Below the pieces are notes generated by a model. The model searched no databases. It had not been told where the DNA came from and worked only from the letters and a program-made list of their open reading frames with translations. The translations under genes and the position numbers were made by a program. Positions 32,238 to 41,301 of a stretch of DNA of 64,000 nt are shown here, piece by piece (the stretch's first letter is position 1; every line of letters starts with the position of its first letter). Origin of the DNA: Halioglobus japonicus (lineage in GTDB: Bacteria > Pseudomonadota > Gammaproteobacteria > Pseudomonadales > Halieaceae); contig CACSIL010000045.1 in the NCBI GenBank assembly GCA_902705825.1, positions 187,224 through 251,223 of the forward strand, written 5' to 3'.

Positions 32238-34403
32238 TCAGCGAGCGCTTTCCTTTTCCTGATTCAGCGCGATGCCTCGCTGACTCAGCAGCAGGGCATC
32301 GATAAGTACATGACCTGCTTCCTCGAGGAGAACGTCATCGGCTTCCTCCTCTTCTTTCTCCTCCTCTGAATCAATGCCGGCAAGCTCGTCTTCTTCGAGA
32401 GCTTCTTCATCTTCATCTTCCAGCGATGTCAGCAGTTCTTCGCCGGTGGCCTTACGGCGTTTGTTCTCGATGCTCAGGGCCTTGGCTTCCTGGCTGTCGC
32501 GCAGTGCGATTCGCTCAGATTCCTTCAGCGGCAGTTCCTTGATTTTCCTGGTTTGCTGGGCGAGAGCGACCTGATCCTCCAGGTAGATGAAATCCGGATT
32601 GTGGCCACTGCGCTCATCAAATTGTGATTGGATGGCGGGGAGGAGGGCAGCCAGATCACCGTAATCGCTGTGTCGTATCGGACTGATATTATCCCAGCTC
32701 AACGCGTGATCGAGGGAGCTTTCACCTATTTCTTCAGTGTCATAAAGAGAGGGAAAAACAATATCCGGCACTACGCCACGGTGTTGTGTGCTCTCACCGG
32801 ATATTCGGTAAAATTTGCTTTCCGTTATCTTCAACTGGCCTTCGGTCAGAGGTATCAGTGTTTGCACGGTACCTTTTCCGAATGATCGATCACCGACGAT
32901 AATGGCGCGTTGATAGTCCTGCATCGCACCAGCGAAAATCTCGGACGCAGATGCACTCAGACGATTCACCAGCACAACCAAGGGCCCATCGTAGTAGGGG
33001 CTTTTCAGGCGCTTACCATCGCGCCAGACGCGTCGCGAAGAGTGGCGGATCTGCACTGTTGGGCCGTATTCAATAAATAGACCGGTGAGTTCATTTGCCT
33101 CCTGTAGGGAGCCTCCGCCATTGTTTCGAAGATCGATAACGATGCCATCGACACCCTCATCCTGGAGTTCCTGCAGTAAAACTTTGACATCCCTGGTCGT
33201 GCTTTTATAGTCCTTTTCGTTGCGTCGCATCGCGTCGAAATCAATATAAAAAGCGGGGATATCGATCACGCCCACTTTGACGATGTCGTCGCCATTAGGG
33301 ATTTCGAGAATTTTCTTCTGCGCAGACTGCTCTTCGAGTTTTACTTTATTGCGCACAATGGTGATGACTTTGCGCTCGTCAGTAGACTTGGATTTTGCCG
33401 GAATCACTTCGAGGCGCACCACGGTATCTTTCTTGCCGCGAATCAACTCGACGACTTCATCCAGTCGCCAGCCGATCACATCTTCCAGAGGGCCATCTTC
33501 ACCCTGGCCGACAGCGACGATACGGTCCGCAGGGTGTAATTCACCCTGTTTGTCGGCCGGGCCTTTTGCCACCAGGCTGCTCACTTTGGTGTATTCGTCT
33601 TCCATCTGCAGCACGGCGCCAATGCCTTCCAGCGACAGGCTCATATTGATATTGAAGTTTTCGGTGGAGCGCGGTGACAGGTAGTTGGTGTGCGGGTCGT
33701 ACAACTCAGTCAAGGCGTTGGCGTAGATCTGGAATACGTCCTGATTGTTGTATTGCGTTACACTTTTCAATTGCCGTTTGTAGCGCTTTTCCAGTGTAGG
33801 AACGATTTCGTCCTCGGGCTTGTCAGCCAGCTTCAGGCTGAGCACCTGATTTTTCAGTTGTTTGCGCCAACGATCATCCAGCTCTTGCTGGGTTTTGGCC
33901 CACTGGCGGCTTTCAGTGTCCAGTGAAATAGTCTCATCGACCGTAAAATCCATCGCGGCTACGGCATCTGGCAAGGTATCAATTGTGGTGTTGAGGCGAT
34001 CCTGTAAGCGCTGGTGAAAGCGATTGAAAATGGCAAAACCGGCGTCCAGTTTTCCCTCCTTCACCTGATCGTCCATCACAGTACGATACTGCTCGAACTC
34101 CTCGATATCGGAGGCCAGGAAAAACATTTTGCCACTGTCCAGACTGTCGATATAGCTATCGAGGTGCTCGGCGGACAGTTCGTCATCGTAGTCGAGCTTG
34201 GCGTAGTGACGATCCTGGAGTTGCTCAACGAGTTCTATCACCGTGTCGCGCTGTGCCGGCGAGTACTCGATCAGGCTCCACGCGGGTAGGGCCTGTGAAC
34301 TCAGAAGAAGTGCGGTTGCGGCGAGGCCAAAGGTGCTCTGTATGTAACGTAAAGGATTCAAAATAATCGTACCTGATCTAGGCGCTGCGGGTATTTCAAG
34401 CAT
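32238..34403 (-). CDS. prc: C-terminal (tail-specific) processing protease
   Basis: Periplasmic S41-family protease, 721 residues. A hydrophobic segment near residues 20-42 ending in LPAWS is a signal peptide. A PDZ domain (GIGAVLQMEDEYTKVSSL and after, about 250-330) precedes the protease core; the serine is in LSASASEIFAGA and the lysine in GDRSFGKGTVQ. The C-terminal tail contains an unusually acidic stretch (EDEDEEALEEDEL, EEEKEEEEADD). Its stop codon touches the cysG stop, making the palindrome TGATCA. The N-terminal start is uncertain by up to about 15 residues. Confidence 0.94.
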   Translation of the reverse strand: MLEIPAAPRSGTIILNPLRYIQSTFGLAATALLLSSQALPAWSLIEYSPAQRDTVIELVEQLQDRHYAKLDYDDELSAEHLDSYIDSLDSGKMFFLASDIEEFEQYRTVMDDQVKEGKLDAGFAIFNRFHQRLQDRLNTTIDTLPDAVAAMDFTVDETISLDTESRQWAKTQQELDDRWRKQLKNQVLSLKLADKPEDEIVPTLEKRYKRQLKSVTQYNNQDVFQIYANALTELYDPHTNYLSPRSTENFNINMSLSLEGIGAVLQMEDEYTKVSSLVAKGPADKQGELHPADRIVAVGQGEDGPLEDVIGWRLDEVVELIRGKKDTVVRLEVIPAKSKSTDERKVITIVRNKVKLEEQSAQKKILEIPNGDDIVKVGVIDIPAFYIDFDAMRRNEKDYKSTTRDVKVLLQELQDEGVDGIVIDLRNNGGGSLQEANELTGLFIEYGPTVQIRHSSRRVWRDGKRLKSPYYDGPLVVLVNRLSASASEIFAGAMQDYQRAIIVGDRSFGKGTVQTLIPLTEGQLKITESKFYRISGESTQHRGVVPDIVFPSLYDTEEIGESSLDHALSWDNISPIRHSDYGDLAALLPAIQSQFDERSGHNPDFIYLEDQVALAQQTRKIKELPLKESERIALRDSQEAKALSIENKRRKATGEELLTSLEDEDEEALEEDELAGIDSEEEKEEEEADDVLLEEAGHVLIDALLLSQRGIALNQEKESAR

Positions 34404-34712
34404 CGCTCCTTGCGGGTGGAGTGTACAAAGCTATTGAGTGCGTAATTCGCATAAAGTTCATTAGGCTCAGGGCCGGATTTATGGACGAGACCACCGTATA
34501 CCACTTATACATCAACAGCTTGTCAAGTATAGGTTATAGCCAATGCCAAATATATAGCCAGCGCAATCATTGAAAAAGTCCAAATCCGTCACAGATGGAT
34601 GGATAGATTGATTGAAAGTAGCAATAATGACAGTATGAATGCCAATAAATGGCCATTGCCTTGTCTTCAATCTCTATCTGTTTGAGCTCTACCTGTCCCG
34701 GAGGCCGCTACA
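34404..34712. other. 309-base intergenic region, no gene seen
   Basis: AT-richer than its neighbours. It separates the divergent prc and GST-like genes and should hold both promoters. No RNA gene, long repeat or operator-like palindrome was recognised. A CCCGGAGG ribosome-binding site for the next gene lies at its right end. Confidence 0.5.
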
Positions 34713-35837
34713 ATGCATGTTGACTATATTATGTACGGCAGCGAACACTCGCTGTTTTCCGGTAAGGTACGCGCGTATCTGCGTTACAAGGGTTTGAACT
34801 GGGAAGAACGACCCGCTACCCGGGACGTCTACCTCAATACGATTGTACCCAATATCGGTGCGCCTATTATTCCTGTACTGGAAACAGCAGGCGGGGAATA
34901 TGTGCAGGACACAACCGATATTATCGATTACCTGGAAGCGCGACACCCACAGGCATCGGTGTATCCGACGACGCCGCGACAGCGTCTTGTGGCTCTTTTA
35001 CTGGAACTCTACGCCGATGAGTGGCTGGTGATTCCTGCAATGCACTACCGGTGGAGTGTGCTGGATCAGCAGCACGATTTCATCATGTCCGAATTTGGCA
35101 AGCTCAGCTCACCTGAGGCGAGCTACGAGGAACAGATTGCCGCAGGGGCGAAAATCTCCAGGGCCTTCAGCGGTATGGTGCCGGCATTGGGTATTACCGA
35201 GGAGACAATCCCGGGTATCGAGGCGACTTACCTCGCCTTCCTCGATCAACTAGATCGCCATTTTGCCCGCTTCGATTTTTTGCTGGGTTCCCGTCCGAGT
35301 ATCGGGGATTTTGGGTTGATGGGGCCGCTTTACGCTCATCTGGGGCGAGACCCTGTTCCCAGGGCGCTGATGGAAAAGCGTGCGCCGCATGTCTACGCCT
35401 GGGTTGAGCGTATGAATAATCCGCAACCGTTAACCGGGGAGTTCCTCGCGGATGATGTTATTCCCGATACGCTGCTGCCCATTCTGGCGACTATGTGCAA
35501 AGATCAATTTCCCGATGTGCTGGATGTCATCGAGCACAATTGTGCCTGGTTAGAGGCGAATCCGGGGGGCAGTATCCCGCGGTTTCACGGTATGCATCGT
35601 TTTACCTCTGGAGCGGCTGTCGGAGAACGCTGCATCAGCAGCTACGCACAGTGGTTGTTCCAGCGGGCATGGCATCACTATCAGTCGCTGACGGGTGATG
35701 ACAGGGCGGCAGCCGATACATTACTGGGCGGCGTGGGCGGTCTGGCAGCAATGAATGTTGAGCTTCGCCACTGGGTTGAGCGTCGACCGGGGCAGTTGGA
35801 GCTTGTCGAGGGGAAGATGCCCCATATGCAGTCTTGA
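34713..35837 (+). CDS. Large glutathione S-transferase-like protein
   Basis: 374 residues, well above the usual 200-230. A thioredoxin-like N-terminal domain (MYGSEHSLFSGKVRAYLRYKG, then GAPIIPVLETAGG with the cis-Pro, then DTTDIIDYLE) is followed by an all-alpha domain containing FDFLLGSRPSIGDFGLMGPLYAHL, and then about 130 extra residues. The product resembles the minus-strand GST-like protein at 55148. A good RBS (GGAGG) precedes it, and a luciferase-like oxidoreductase gene follows 16 bases later, so they may act on the same compound. Glutathione use is not proved. Confidence 0.8.
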   Translation: MHVDYIMYGSEHSLFSGKVRAYLRYKGLNWEERPATRDVYLNTIVPNIGAPIIPVLETAGGEYVQDTTDIIDYLEARHPQASVYPTTPRQRLVALLLELYADEWLVIPAMHYRWSVLDQQHDFIMSEFGKLSSPEASYEEQIAAGAKISRAFSGMVPALGITEETIPGIEATYLAFLDQLDRHFARFDFLLGSRPSIGDFGLMGPLYAHLGRDPVPRALMEKRAPHVYAWVERMNNPQPLTGEFLADDVIPDTLLPILATMCKDQFPDVLDVIEHNCAWLEANPGGSIPRFHGMHRFTSGAAVGERCISSYAQWLFQRAWHHYQSLTGDDRAAADTLLGGVGGLAAMNVELRHWVERRPGQLELVEGKMPHMQS

Positions 35838-35853
35838 TAGAGGAGAAAATAAA

Positions 35854-36714
35854 ATGAAATTTGGTCTCGTACCTGTGAACGTCGGAGTCAAGAGTATTGA
35901 GCAAACGATCGGCCTTGCGCAATTGGCAGAGTCTGTCGGCATCGAGTCCGTGTGGACATTCGAGCATGTGATGGTGCCGGTAAACTATGCCTCCAAATAC
36001 CCCTACAACGCCGACGGCAAGATGGGCGCAAACCCGGACACCAATTTTGTTGACCCGCTTATTGCGCTGACCGCCGTGGCGGCCAATACCCGTACTCTCA
36101 AATTGGGTACTGGCGTTAATATCGTATCCCAGTCCAATCCACTGCTGCTGGCCAAACAGGCTGCCAGTCTGGATTTCGTATCGGGCGGGCGTTTTATGCT
36201 GGGCGCAGGCATCGGCTGGTTGCGTGAAGAATTTGATGCCATGGGTGTGCCATTTGAGCGTCGTGGCGCGCGGTTCGACGATTATATGGTCGCTATGAAA
36301 AAGGTCTGGTCAGGCGACGTGGTAGAACACCAAAGTGACTTTCTTAACTGGACGGGCTTCAAGAGCTACCCTGTTCCCAGTGGGGCCAATGGCGTCCCGA
36401 TTGTCATCGGCGGCGTCAAGGGCAAAATCTACGAGCGCGTCGCGGCGCATGGCGACGGTTGGTTTCTTCCCGTTGACAATGCCGCTGCACTGACGGAAAA
36501 GCTGGCGCCTTTGGCCGCAGCGTGTGCAGCCGTGGACAGAGATCCTGCCAGTGTTGAAATCTCCTGTATGTGGGATATGCAGGGCGGTCTGGACGCTATC
36601 AAGGCCTTTGAGGATGCAGGCGCATCCCGCATCATCGTGCCCTTGTTGGCGCTGGGTAAAGACCCCGCTGCGGGTATTTCAACGTTTGCCGAGACTATTA
36701 TCGCCAGATGTTAA
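35854..36714 (+). CDS. LLM-class (luciferase-like) oxidoreductase
   Basis: 286-residue TIM-barrel flavin- or F420-dependent oxidoreductase of the bacterial luciferase family (TIGR03619-like). VWTFEHVMVPVNY, TRTLKLGTGVNIVSQSNPLLLAKQAASLD, and GGRFMLGAGIGWLREEFDAMG are the family signatures. Start ATG 35854 follows AGGAG by eight bases. Many proteins of this group are annotated F420-dependent, but gammaproteobacteria rarely make F420, and FMN is an equal possibility. It is cotranscribed with the upstream GST-like gene; substrate unknown. Confidence 0.82.
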   Translation: MKFGLVPVNVGVKSIEQTIGLAQLAESVGIESVWTFEHVMVPVNYASKYPYNADGKMGANPDTNFVDPLIALTAVAANTRTLKLGTGVNIVSQSNPLLLAKQAASLDFVSGGRFMLGAGIGWLREEFDAMGVPFERRGARFDDYMVAMKKVWSGDVVEHQSDFLNWTGFKSYPVPSGANGVPIVIGGVKGKIYERVAAHGDGWFLPVDNAAALTEKLAPLAAACAAVDRDPASVEISCMWDMQGGLDAIKAFEDAGASRIIVPLLALGKDPAAGISTFAETIIARC

Positions 36715-36746
36715 AGCCTGTTTGATTGCTGGCCGTGGGCGCTCGC

Positions 36747-37406
36747 TCAGCTGCATTCTTTATTCATTGCAGCCAGAGCGTGTCTGCGCACGGCCAGTTT
36801 ATTGGCGGCATACACCGACTGTGGCAGTTGCGAGAGTTTTTCGGCGATTTCCAGCGCTCTTGAAGTGAGTTCATGCGCTTCTACGACCTCGTCGAGGAGG
36901 CCCATCGCAACGGCCTGGTCGGGTTCAAAGACTTCAGCTTGAATAGCCACACGGGTGATATGTTGCGGCGGCACGCGTGAAGCGGTCAGCTCCAGCATGG
37001 TAAGAGGCACCTCCATACCGATTGCAGTTTCCGGCAGGGTGATTTTATAGCTGCCGCGGGTACCGATTCGATTGTCGCAGGCCATAATAATAAAAGCACC
37101 CATCGCGATACCGTGGCCAGTGCAGGCCGCGATTAGCGGCAATGGAAAGCTGTAGAGTCTTATCAGGAGTTGCATCCCTTTTGACACCAGTGCCAGTCCA
37201 GCTTCCGGGCCTTTTTTGAACTCGCCCAGATCAAAGCCTGCTGAAAACATGCCGTCACGTCCACTGAGAATAACCGCAGATGCTTTTTGATTCTCTGCCC
37301 GGTCCAGTGCGTCATTGATACTGTCGATAAACGCGGGACTAACCACATTGGCTTTGCCGTCGTCGAAAGTGACAATTGCGATATTGTTCTGTAGTTCGTA
37401 ATTCAT
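36747..37406 (-). CDS. Enoyl-CoA hydratase/isomerase family protein
   Basis: 219-residue crotonase-fold protein. ILSGRDGMFSAGFDLGEF and ACTGHGIAMGAFIIMACDNRIG supply the oxyanion-hole segments. It is shorter than FadB-type hydratases (about 260). ATG 37406 is preceded by GGAG at nine bases; ATG 37412 is also possible. The frame continues upstream to 37781 but that part covers the TetR gene and is a shadow. It is divergent from the TetR regulator across a palindrome, so it is probably that regulator's target. Confidence 0.85.
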   Translation of the reverse strand: MNYELQNNIAIVTFDDGKANVVSPAFIDSINDALDRAENQKASAVILSGRDGMFSAGFDLGEFKKGPEAGLALVSKGMQLLIRLYSFPLPLIAACTGHGIAMGAFIIMACDNRIGTRGSYKITLPETAIGMEVPLTMLELTASRVPPQHITRVAIQAEVFEPDQAVAMGLLDEVVEAHELTSRALEIAEKLSQLPQSVYAANKLAVRRHALAAMNKECS

Positions 37407-37482
37407 TGTCATGATCTCCATAGTGCGATGGTGAAACTGAATCAGCGTTAGCGGTGCGTTGCAGACAGCAGTCTTGCAAACA

Positions 37483-37503
37483 AATGACATATATGGTGTC
37501 ATT
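37483..37503. promoter_or_regulatory. Palindromic operator between enoyl-CoA hydratase and TetR
   Basis: AATGACA (37483-37489) and TGTCATT (37497-37503) are perfect 7-base arms around a 7-base spacer, 21 bases in all, lying in the 157-base gap between the divergent genes. The size and position suit a TetR dimer. The same arms recur, wider apart, at 58629-58660. Confidence 0.6.
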
Positions 37504-37563
37504 AAAGGCAGGGTCGCGCAAGCGCACGGCGATCGACAGACAACCACGGTGAAACCGATAACT

Positions 37564-38154
37564 ATGACCGACAAGGAAGTGAAAGCGGCACCCGATGGAC
37601 GGCGCTTGCGCAGTGAGCGCAGTCGGCAGGCCATCATCGACGCCATGTTGGAACTCGTGGAAGAGGGGACCCTTGTGCCCACTGCACAACAGGTATCGGA
37701 GCGCGCAGGGGTCGGCATTCGTTCGGTATTCAGGCATTTTTCCGATATGGAAAGTCTGTTCGCCTCGGCCGACGTCATCATTAGAAAGCAGTATCAGGGG
37801 TTGTTTGGCGGCGGTGATCGCGAGGGTACGCTTGAGGAACGTGTGCTGCACGCAGTGGAGCAGCATGCCCTGGCTTATGAGGCGATAGGAAAACACTTTT
37901 TGACGACTAAAGCGCAGCTATGGCGCTATCCGATACTGCGAGAACAGTATGCCCGTGCGCAGCGTCAGTTGCGCAAGGATCTCGATGACTGGTTGCCTGA
38001 ACTGCAAGATATGCCTGCCGATGATCGCGAACTGGTCGACTCGGTAGCATCGTTTGAACACTGGAACAGACTGCGAGAACTTCAGGGTCTGAACAAGAAA
38101 ACCGCTGTTCGCCTGACGACCAAATTGATGAACAAACTCATTCTCAGCACCTGA
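37564..38154 (+). CDS. TetR-family transcriptional regulator
   Basis: 196 residues from ATG 37564. The N-terminal helix-turn-helix is clear: RSERSRQAIIDAMLELVEEG, then TAQQVSERAGVGIRSVFRHFSDMESLF. The ligand domain is not recognisable; enoyl-CoA or a GST substrate is a fair guess from its neighbours. It is divergent from the enoyl-CoA hydratase and 27 bases upstream of a GST gene, so it may control both directions. Confidence 0.92.
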   Translation: MTDKEVKAAPDGRRLRSERSRQAIIDAMLELVEEGTLVPTAQQVSERAGVGIRSVFRHFSDMESLFASADVIIRKQYQGLFGGGDREGTLEERVLHAVEQHALAYEAIGKHFLTTKAQLWRYPILREQYARAQRQLRKDLDDWLPELQDMPADDRELVDSVASFEHWNRLRELQGLNKKTAVRLTTKLMNKLILST

Positions 38155-38181
38155 GCGCACGATAAGCACGAGGATTGACGC

Positions 38182-38865
38182 ATGATTGAACTGTATACAG
38201 CCGCCACACCAAACGGGCACAAGGCGTCCTGCACGCTGGAAGAACTCGACATACCTTATGAAGTTCACGCGATAGACCTGTCCAGCGGCGCGCAGCGCAG
38301 TGACGCGTATCTGGCGATTAATCCCAATGGCCGAATCCCTGCGATCGTGGACAAGTCAGCGAATGATCTCGCGGTGTTCGAGTCCGGTGCCATCATGATA
38401 TATCTGGCCGAAAAGGCAGGGCGGCTGATGCCCACAGATAGTGCAGGGCGTGCTCGCGTGATGCAGTGGTTGATGTTCCAGATGGGTGGTATCGGCCCGA
38501 TGATGGGTCAGGCCAACGTGTTCTTCCGTTACTTTCCGGAGAAGATTCAACCTGCTATCGACCGCTACCAGAATGAATCCCGGCGTCTGTTTGAGGTGCT
38601 CGATCGACGATTGGGCGAAAGCGAATGGTTGGCGGATGATTATTCTATTGCCGATATTGCCAACTGGTGTTGGGTCAGAACCTACAAGTGGTCGGGCGTA
38701 TCTCGGGATGGTCTGGACAATCTTGATCGCTGGCTCTGTGCGATGAAAGAGAAACCTGGATTGCGTCGCGGTATTGAGGTGCCGGTAAAAGTAGACAATA
38801 TTCTGGAAGATAAAGAGGCCGCCACTGCGTTTGTCGAGCAGGCCGGGAAAATGGTCCAGCGCTAG
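38182..38865 (+). CDS. Glutathione S-transferase (YfcG/YghU-like)
   Basis: 227-residue GST of normal length. [14 protein letters not shown] gives the Asn/Thr-type (nu-class, YfcG-like) active site, [11 protein letters not shown] holds the cis-Pro, [14 protein letters not shown] binds the gamma-Glu of glutathione, and [12 protein letters not shown] lies in the alpha domain. It follows the TetR gene by 27 bases and precedes the next gene by three. Confidence 0.9.
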   Translation: MIELYTAATPNGHKASCTLEELDIPYEVHAIDLSSGAQRSDAYLAINPNGRIPAIVDKSANDLAVFESGAIMIYLAEKAGRLMPTDSAGRARVMQWLMFQMGGIGPMMGQANVFFRYFPEKIQPAIDRYQNESRRLFEVLDRRLGESEWLADDYSIADIANWCWVRTYKWSGVSRDGLDNLDRWLCAMKEKPGLRRGIEVPVKVDNILEDKEAATAFVEQAGKMVQR

Positions 38866-38868
38866 CGT

Positions 38869-40251
38869 ATGGCAGAGCAATTCAAGGAGCAAGGTGGTGC
38901 GGCCACCATGGATCCCAACGCTTTGCTGCGCTGGGTGACATCATCACTGATGACCTATCTGTCGGGTGCACAACGGCTCAACAAACGGCGCGCCAAGGCG
39001 GAAAAGGCACGGGTCAAATCCGGTAGTGCGCATGTTGTAGAGTACTTTCACCAGGTAGAAGACGGCTATAGCCACCTCGCAGCACAGGTTCTTCAGTCTC
39101 TCGCCTCTCGATACGATATTGAACTTGTGTGTCACCTGGTGCCGGGGCCACAGGGTAAGAATGTCGCCGAGCCAGAACTGCTGTTACAACTGTCGCGCTA
39201 CGATGCGTTTCATGTAGCCGGCGAATACGGACTGGCATTTCCCCGCCACGATAAACCCTTGGCTCCCGAGCTGGTAAAACGTGCGACCGCCATTCTGGCC
39301 GCGCAGGACAACCAGGGTTTTATCGAGCGCGCCGCAGCGATCGGCCGCGCAATGTGGGCAGGGGACGAAGCTGCGCTTGAGCAGCTCGCGGACGAATACG
39401 GCCGCGCCACGGATGCGACAGTGAGCCTTAAACTGGCTGCCGGCCAGGAGCGCCGTGATGCGCTCAAGCATTATTCCGGTGCTATGTTTTACTATGGCGA
39501 TGAGTGGTATTGGGGTGTGGATCGCCTCTATCACCTTGAGCAGCGGTTTGCCGCGCTTGGTATCGACAAAAAACCTGCGGAGCCGCTATTGGTGCCAAGG
39601 CCCGAAATCGAAGCGCCTGTGTTTAAAGATAACGGCAGTTTGACGCTGGAGATCTATCCATCGCTGCGCAGTCCCTACACTGCGATCAGTTTTGACAGGG
39701 CCGTTCAGCTCGCCCGTGATACCGGGGTGAATCTAGAGGTACGCCCGGTACTGCCGATGGTGATGCGCGGCGTACCCGCGACCCGCCAGAAAGGCATGTA
39801 CATATTCTGGGATACAGCGCGCGAAGCTCGGGCAGCAGGAGTCCCCTTTGGCAATTTCTACGATCCTATTGGTAACCCTGCCCGCAACGGCTACTCACTG
39901 TTTTCGTGGGCACAGGAGCAGGGCAGGGGAATCGAACTGATCAGTGCATTTCTGCGCTGTGCGTTTGTCCAGGGCGTCAATATCAACAAGGAAAAGGGAC
40001 TGCGCGAAGTTGTTGAACAAGCCGGGCTGGATTGGAGTAAGGCGCAGCAGATCGTAGGGCAGCCGGGTTGGGAAGAGGCGTTGGAATCCAACCGTTTATC
40101 GATGTACAAATCGGGCCTGTGGGGCGTCCCCAGTTTTCGCCTGCTGGATGCCTCCGGTAAGGAAATACTCGCACTGTGGGGGCAGGACAGGTTGTGGCTG
40201 TTTGCCCGCGAAATTCAACGACAACTGGCGGCGCGCCAAGCTACACAGTAA
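38869..40251 (+). CDS. Double DsbA/HCCA-isomerase-like protein
   Basis: 460 residues. The C-terminal half matches the DsbA-like 2-hydroxychromene-2-carboxylate isomerase family: LEIYPSLRSPYTAISFDRAVQLA, RPVLPMVMRGVPATRQKGMYIFWDTAREA, and GLWGVPSFRLLDASG with the cis-Pro loop. The N-terminal half (from about residue 55: VEYFHQVEDGYSHLAAQVLQSLA, then LVCHLVPGP) appears to be a diverged second copy. Single-domain members are about 200 residues, so this is a tandem fusion. No CxxC pair is seen; such isomerases use glutathione and a serine. It starts three bases after a GST gene, so glutathione-dependent ring chemistry is plausible. Confidence 0.8.
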   Translation: MAEQFKEQGGAATMDPNALLRWVTSSLMTYLSGAQRLNKRRAKAEKARVKSGSAHVVEYFHQVEDGYSHLAAQVLQSLASRYDIELVCHLVPGPQGKNVAEPELLLQLSRYDAFHVAGEYGLAFPRHDKPLAPELVKRATAILAAQDNQGFIERAAAIGRAMWAGDEAALEQLADEYGRATDATVSLKLAAGQERRDALKHYSGAMFYYGDEWYWGVDRLYHLEQRFAALGIDKKPAEPLLVPRPEIEAPVFKDNGSLTLEIYPSLRSPYTAISFDRAVQLARDTGVNLEVRPVLPMVMRGVPATRQKGMYIFWDTAREARAAGVPFGNFYDPIGNPARNGYSLFSWAQEQGRGIELISAFLRCAFVQGVNINKEKGLREVVEQAGLDWSKAQQIVGQPGWEEALESNRLSMYKSGLWGVPSFRLLDASGKEILALWGQDRLWLFAREIQRQLAARQATQ

Positions 40252-40321
40252 ACGCCCCGGTGTGGGTCAACGTCACTTTCCGTTTGAGTGACTTTCAGTA
40301 AATTGAGTGCAGGAAACCCCT

Positions 40322-41215
40322 ATGTCAGAACGCTACGTCCATGCTAACGGAATCAAACTGGCATACGATGAATTTGGCCAACCGGGTCAACCGGTCATCC
40401 TATTGATAATGGGGCTGGGCACCCAGATGATCGCCTGGCCGGAGGCCTTTTGCCAAGCCCTGGCTATGCGCGGATACCGCGTGATACGTTTCGACAATCG
40501 AGACATCGGGCTGTCCGAGAAAATGGAGGGTGGGCGCCTGCCTCATGTACTTAAAATGGCGGCATTCTCACGCTTCAATCTGCCCCTGAACGTGCCTTAC
40601 AAATTACAGGATATGGCACAGGATGCGGTTGGTTTGATGGATGCTCTGGATATTGACGCAGCGCATATCGTCGGGGCCTCTATGGGCGGCATGATTGCTC
40701 AGCTGGTGGCCGGCCACTTTCCTTTCAGGGTGTTGTCACTTACCTCTATTATGTCCAGTAGTGGTCGCAAAAACTTGCCGGGTGCAAAGCGCGAAGTTGC
40801 ACTGCACATGTTGCGCAGACCAAAGCGCTCTGACCCCGAGGCGCTGCAGGAATACGCTATACGCACCTGGCGCTTAATTGGCAGTCCGGGGTATCAACCC
40901 AGCGACGCAGCACTGCGAGAGAAGCTGACTCGTAGTTTTGAACGCTCGTATTATCCTGCGGGCCATTCGCGCCATATGGCAGCCATTATGGCAAGCGGTG
41001 ATCGTCTGGACGTGCTGAAGAAAGTCGTGGCTCCCACGTTGGTAATACACGGCAAGGATGATCCTCTGGTGCCGATGGAGGGCGGTATCGATACGGCTCG
41101 TCTGGTGCGGGGTGCGCGTCTGGAGTTGTTTGAGGGGATGGGGCACGATCTTCCGGAGCCACTGCTGCCGCAGTTTGTGGATATGATCTGCGAAACGGCA
41201 GCGCTAAGGTGTTGA
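40322..41215 (+). CDS. Alpha/beta hydrolase
   Basis: 297-residue soluble hydrolase, start ATG 40322. The nucleophile elbow GASMGG places Ser at residue 120, the acid is in HGKDDPLVP, and the histidine in GMGHDLPEP, so the triad is complete. The cap region (KMAAFSRFNLPLNVPYKLQ) resembles esterases and C-C hydrolases of the aclacinomycin methylesterase/pyridoxolactonase type. Substrate unknown; it is probably in the same run as the GST and HCCA-like genes, 70 bases downstream. Confidence 0.88.
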   Translation: MSERYVHANGIKLAYDEFGQPGQPVILLIMGLGTQMIAWPEAFCQALAMRGYRVIRFDNRDIGLSEKMEGGRLPHVLKMAAFSRFNLPLNVPYKLQDMAQDAVGLMDALDIDAAHIVGASMGGMIAQLVAGHFPFRVLSLTSIMSSSGRKNLPGAKREVALHMLRRPKRSDPEALQEYAIRTWRLIGSPGYQPSDAALREKLTRSFERSYYPAGHSRHMAAIMASGDRLDVLKKVVAPTLVIHGKDDPLVPMEGGIDTARLVRGARLELFEGMGHDLPEPLLPQFVDMICETAALRC

Positions 41216-41301
41216 TAGTTTTCGCCACTTAAGCGGTATTTTTTACGCAGACGCCAAAGATGTGATGGGTGCTGCACTGGTTTGGTGGTTTCGGTAAACG
41301 A

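Noticed and set aside
37413..37781. N-terminal extension of the enoyl-CoA hydratase frame
   Set aside because: It runs antisense through the TetR gene and operator; the family N-terminus begins at the Met with a good RBS.
40272..40292. GTCACT/AGTGAC hairpin as terminator after the HCCA-like gene
   Set aside because: Six-base stem, nine-base loop and only three T; too weak to call.
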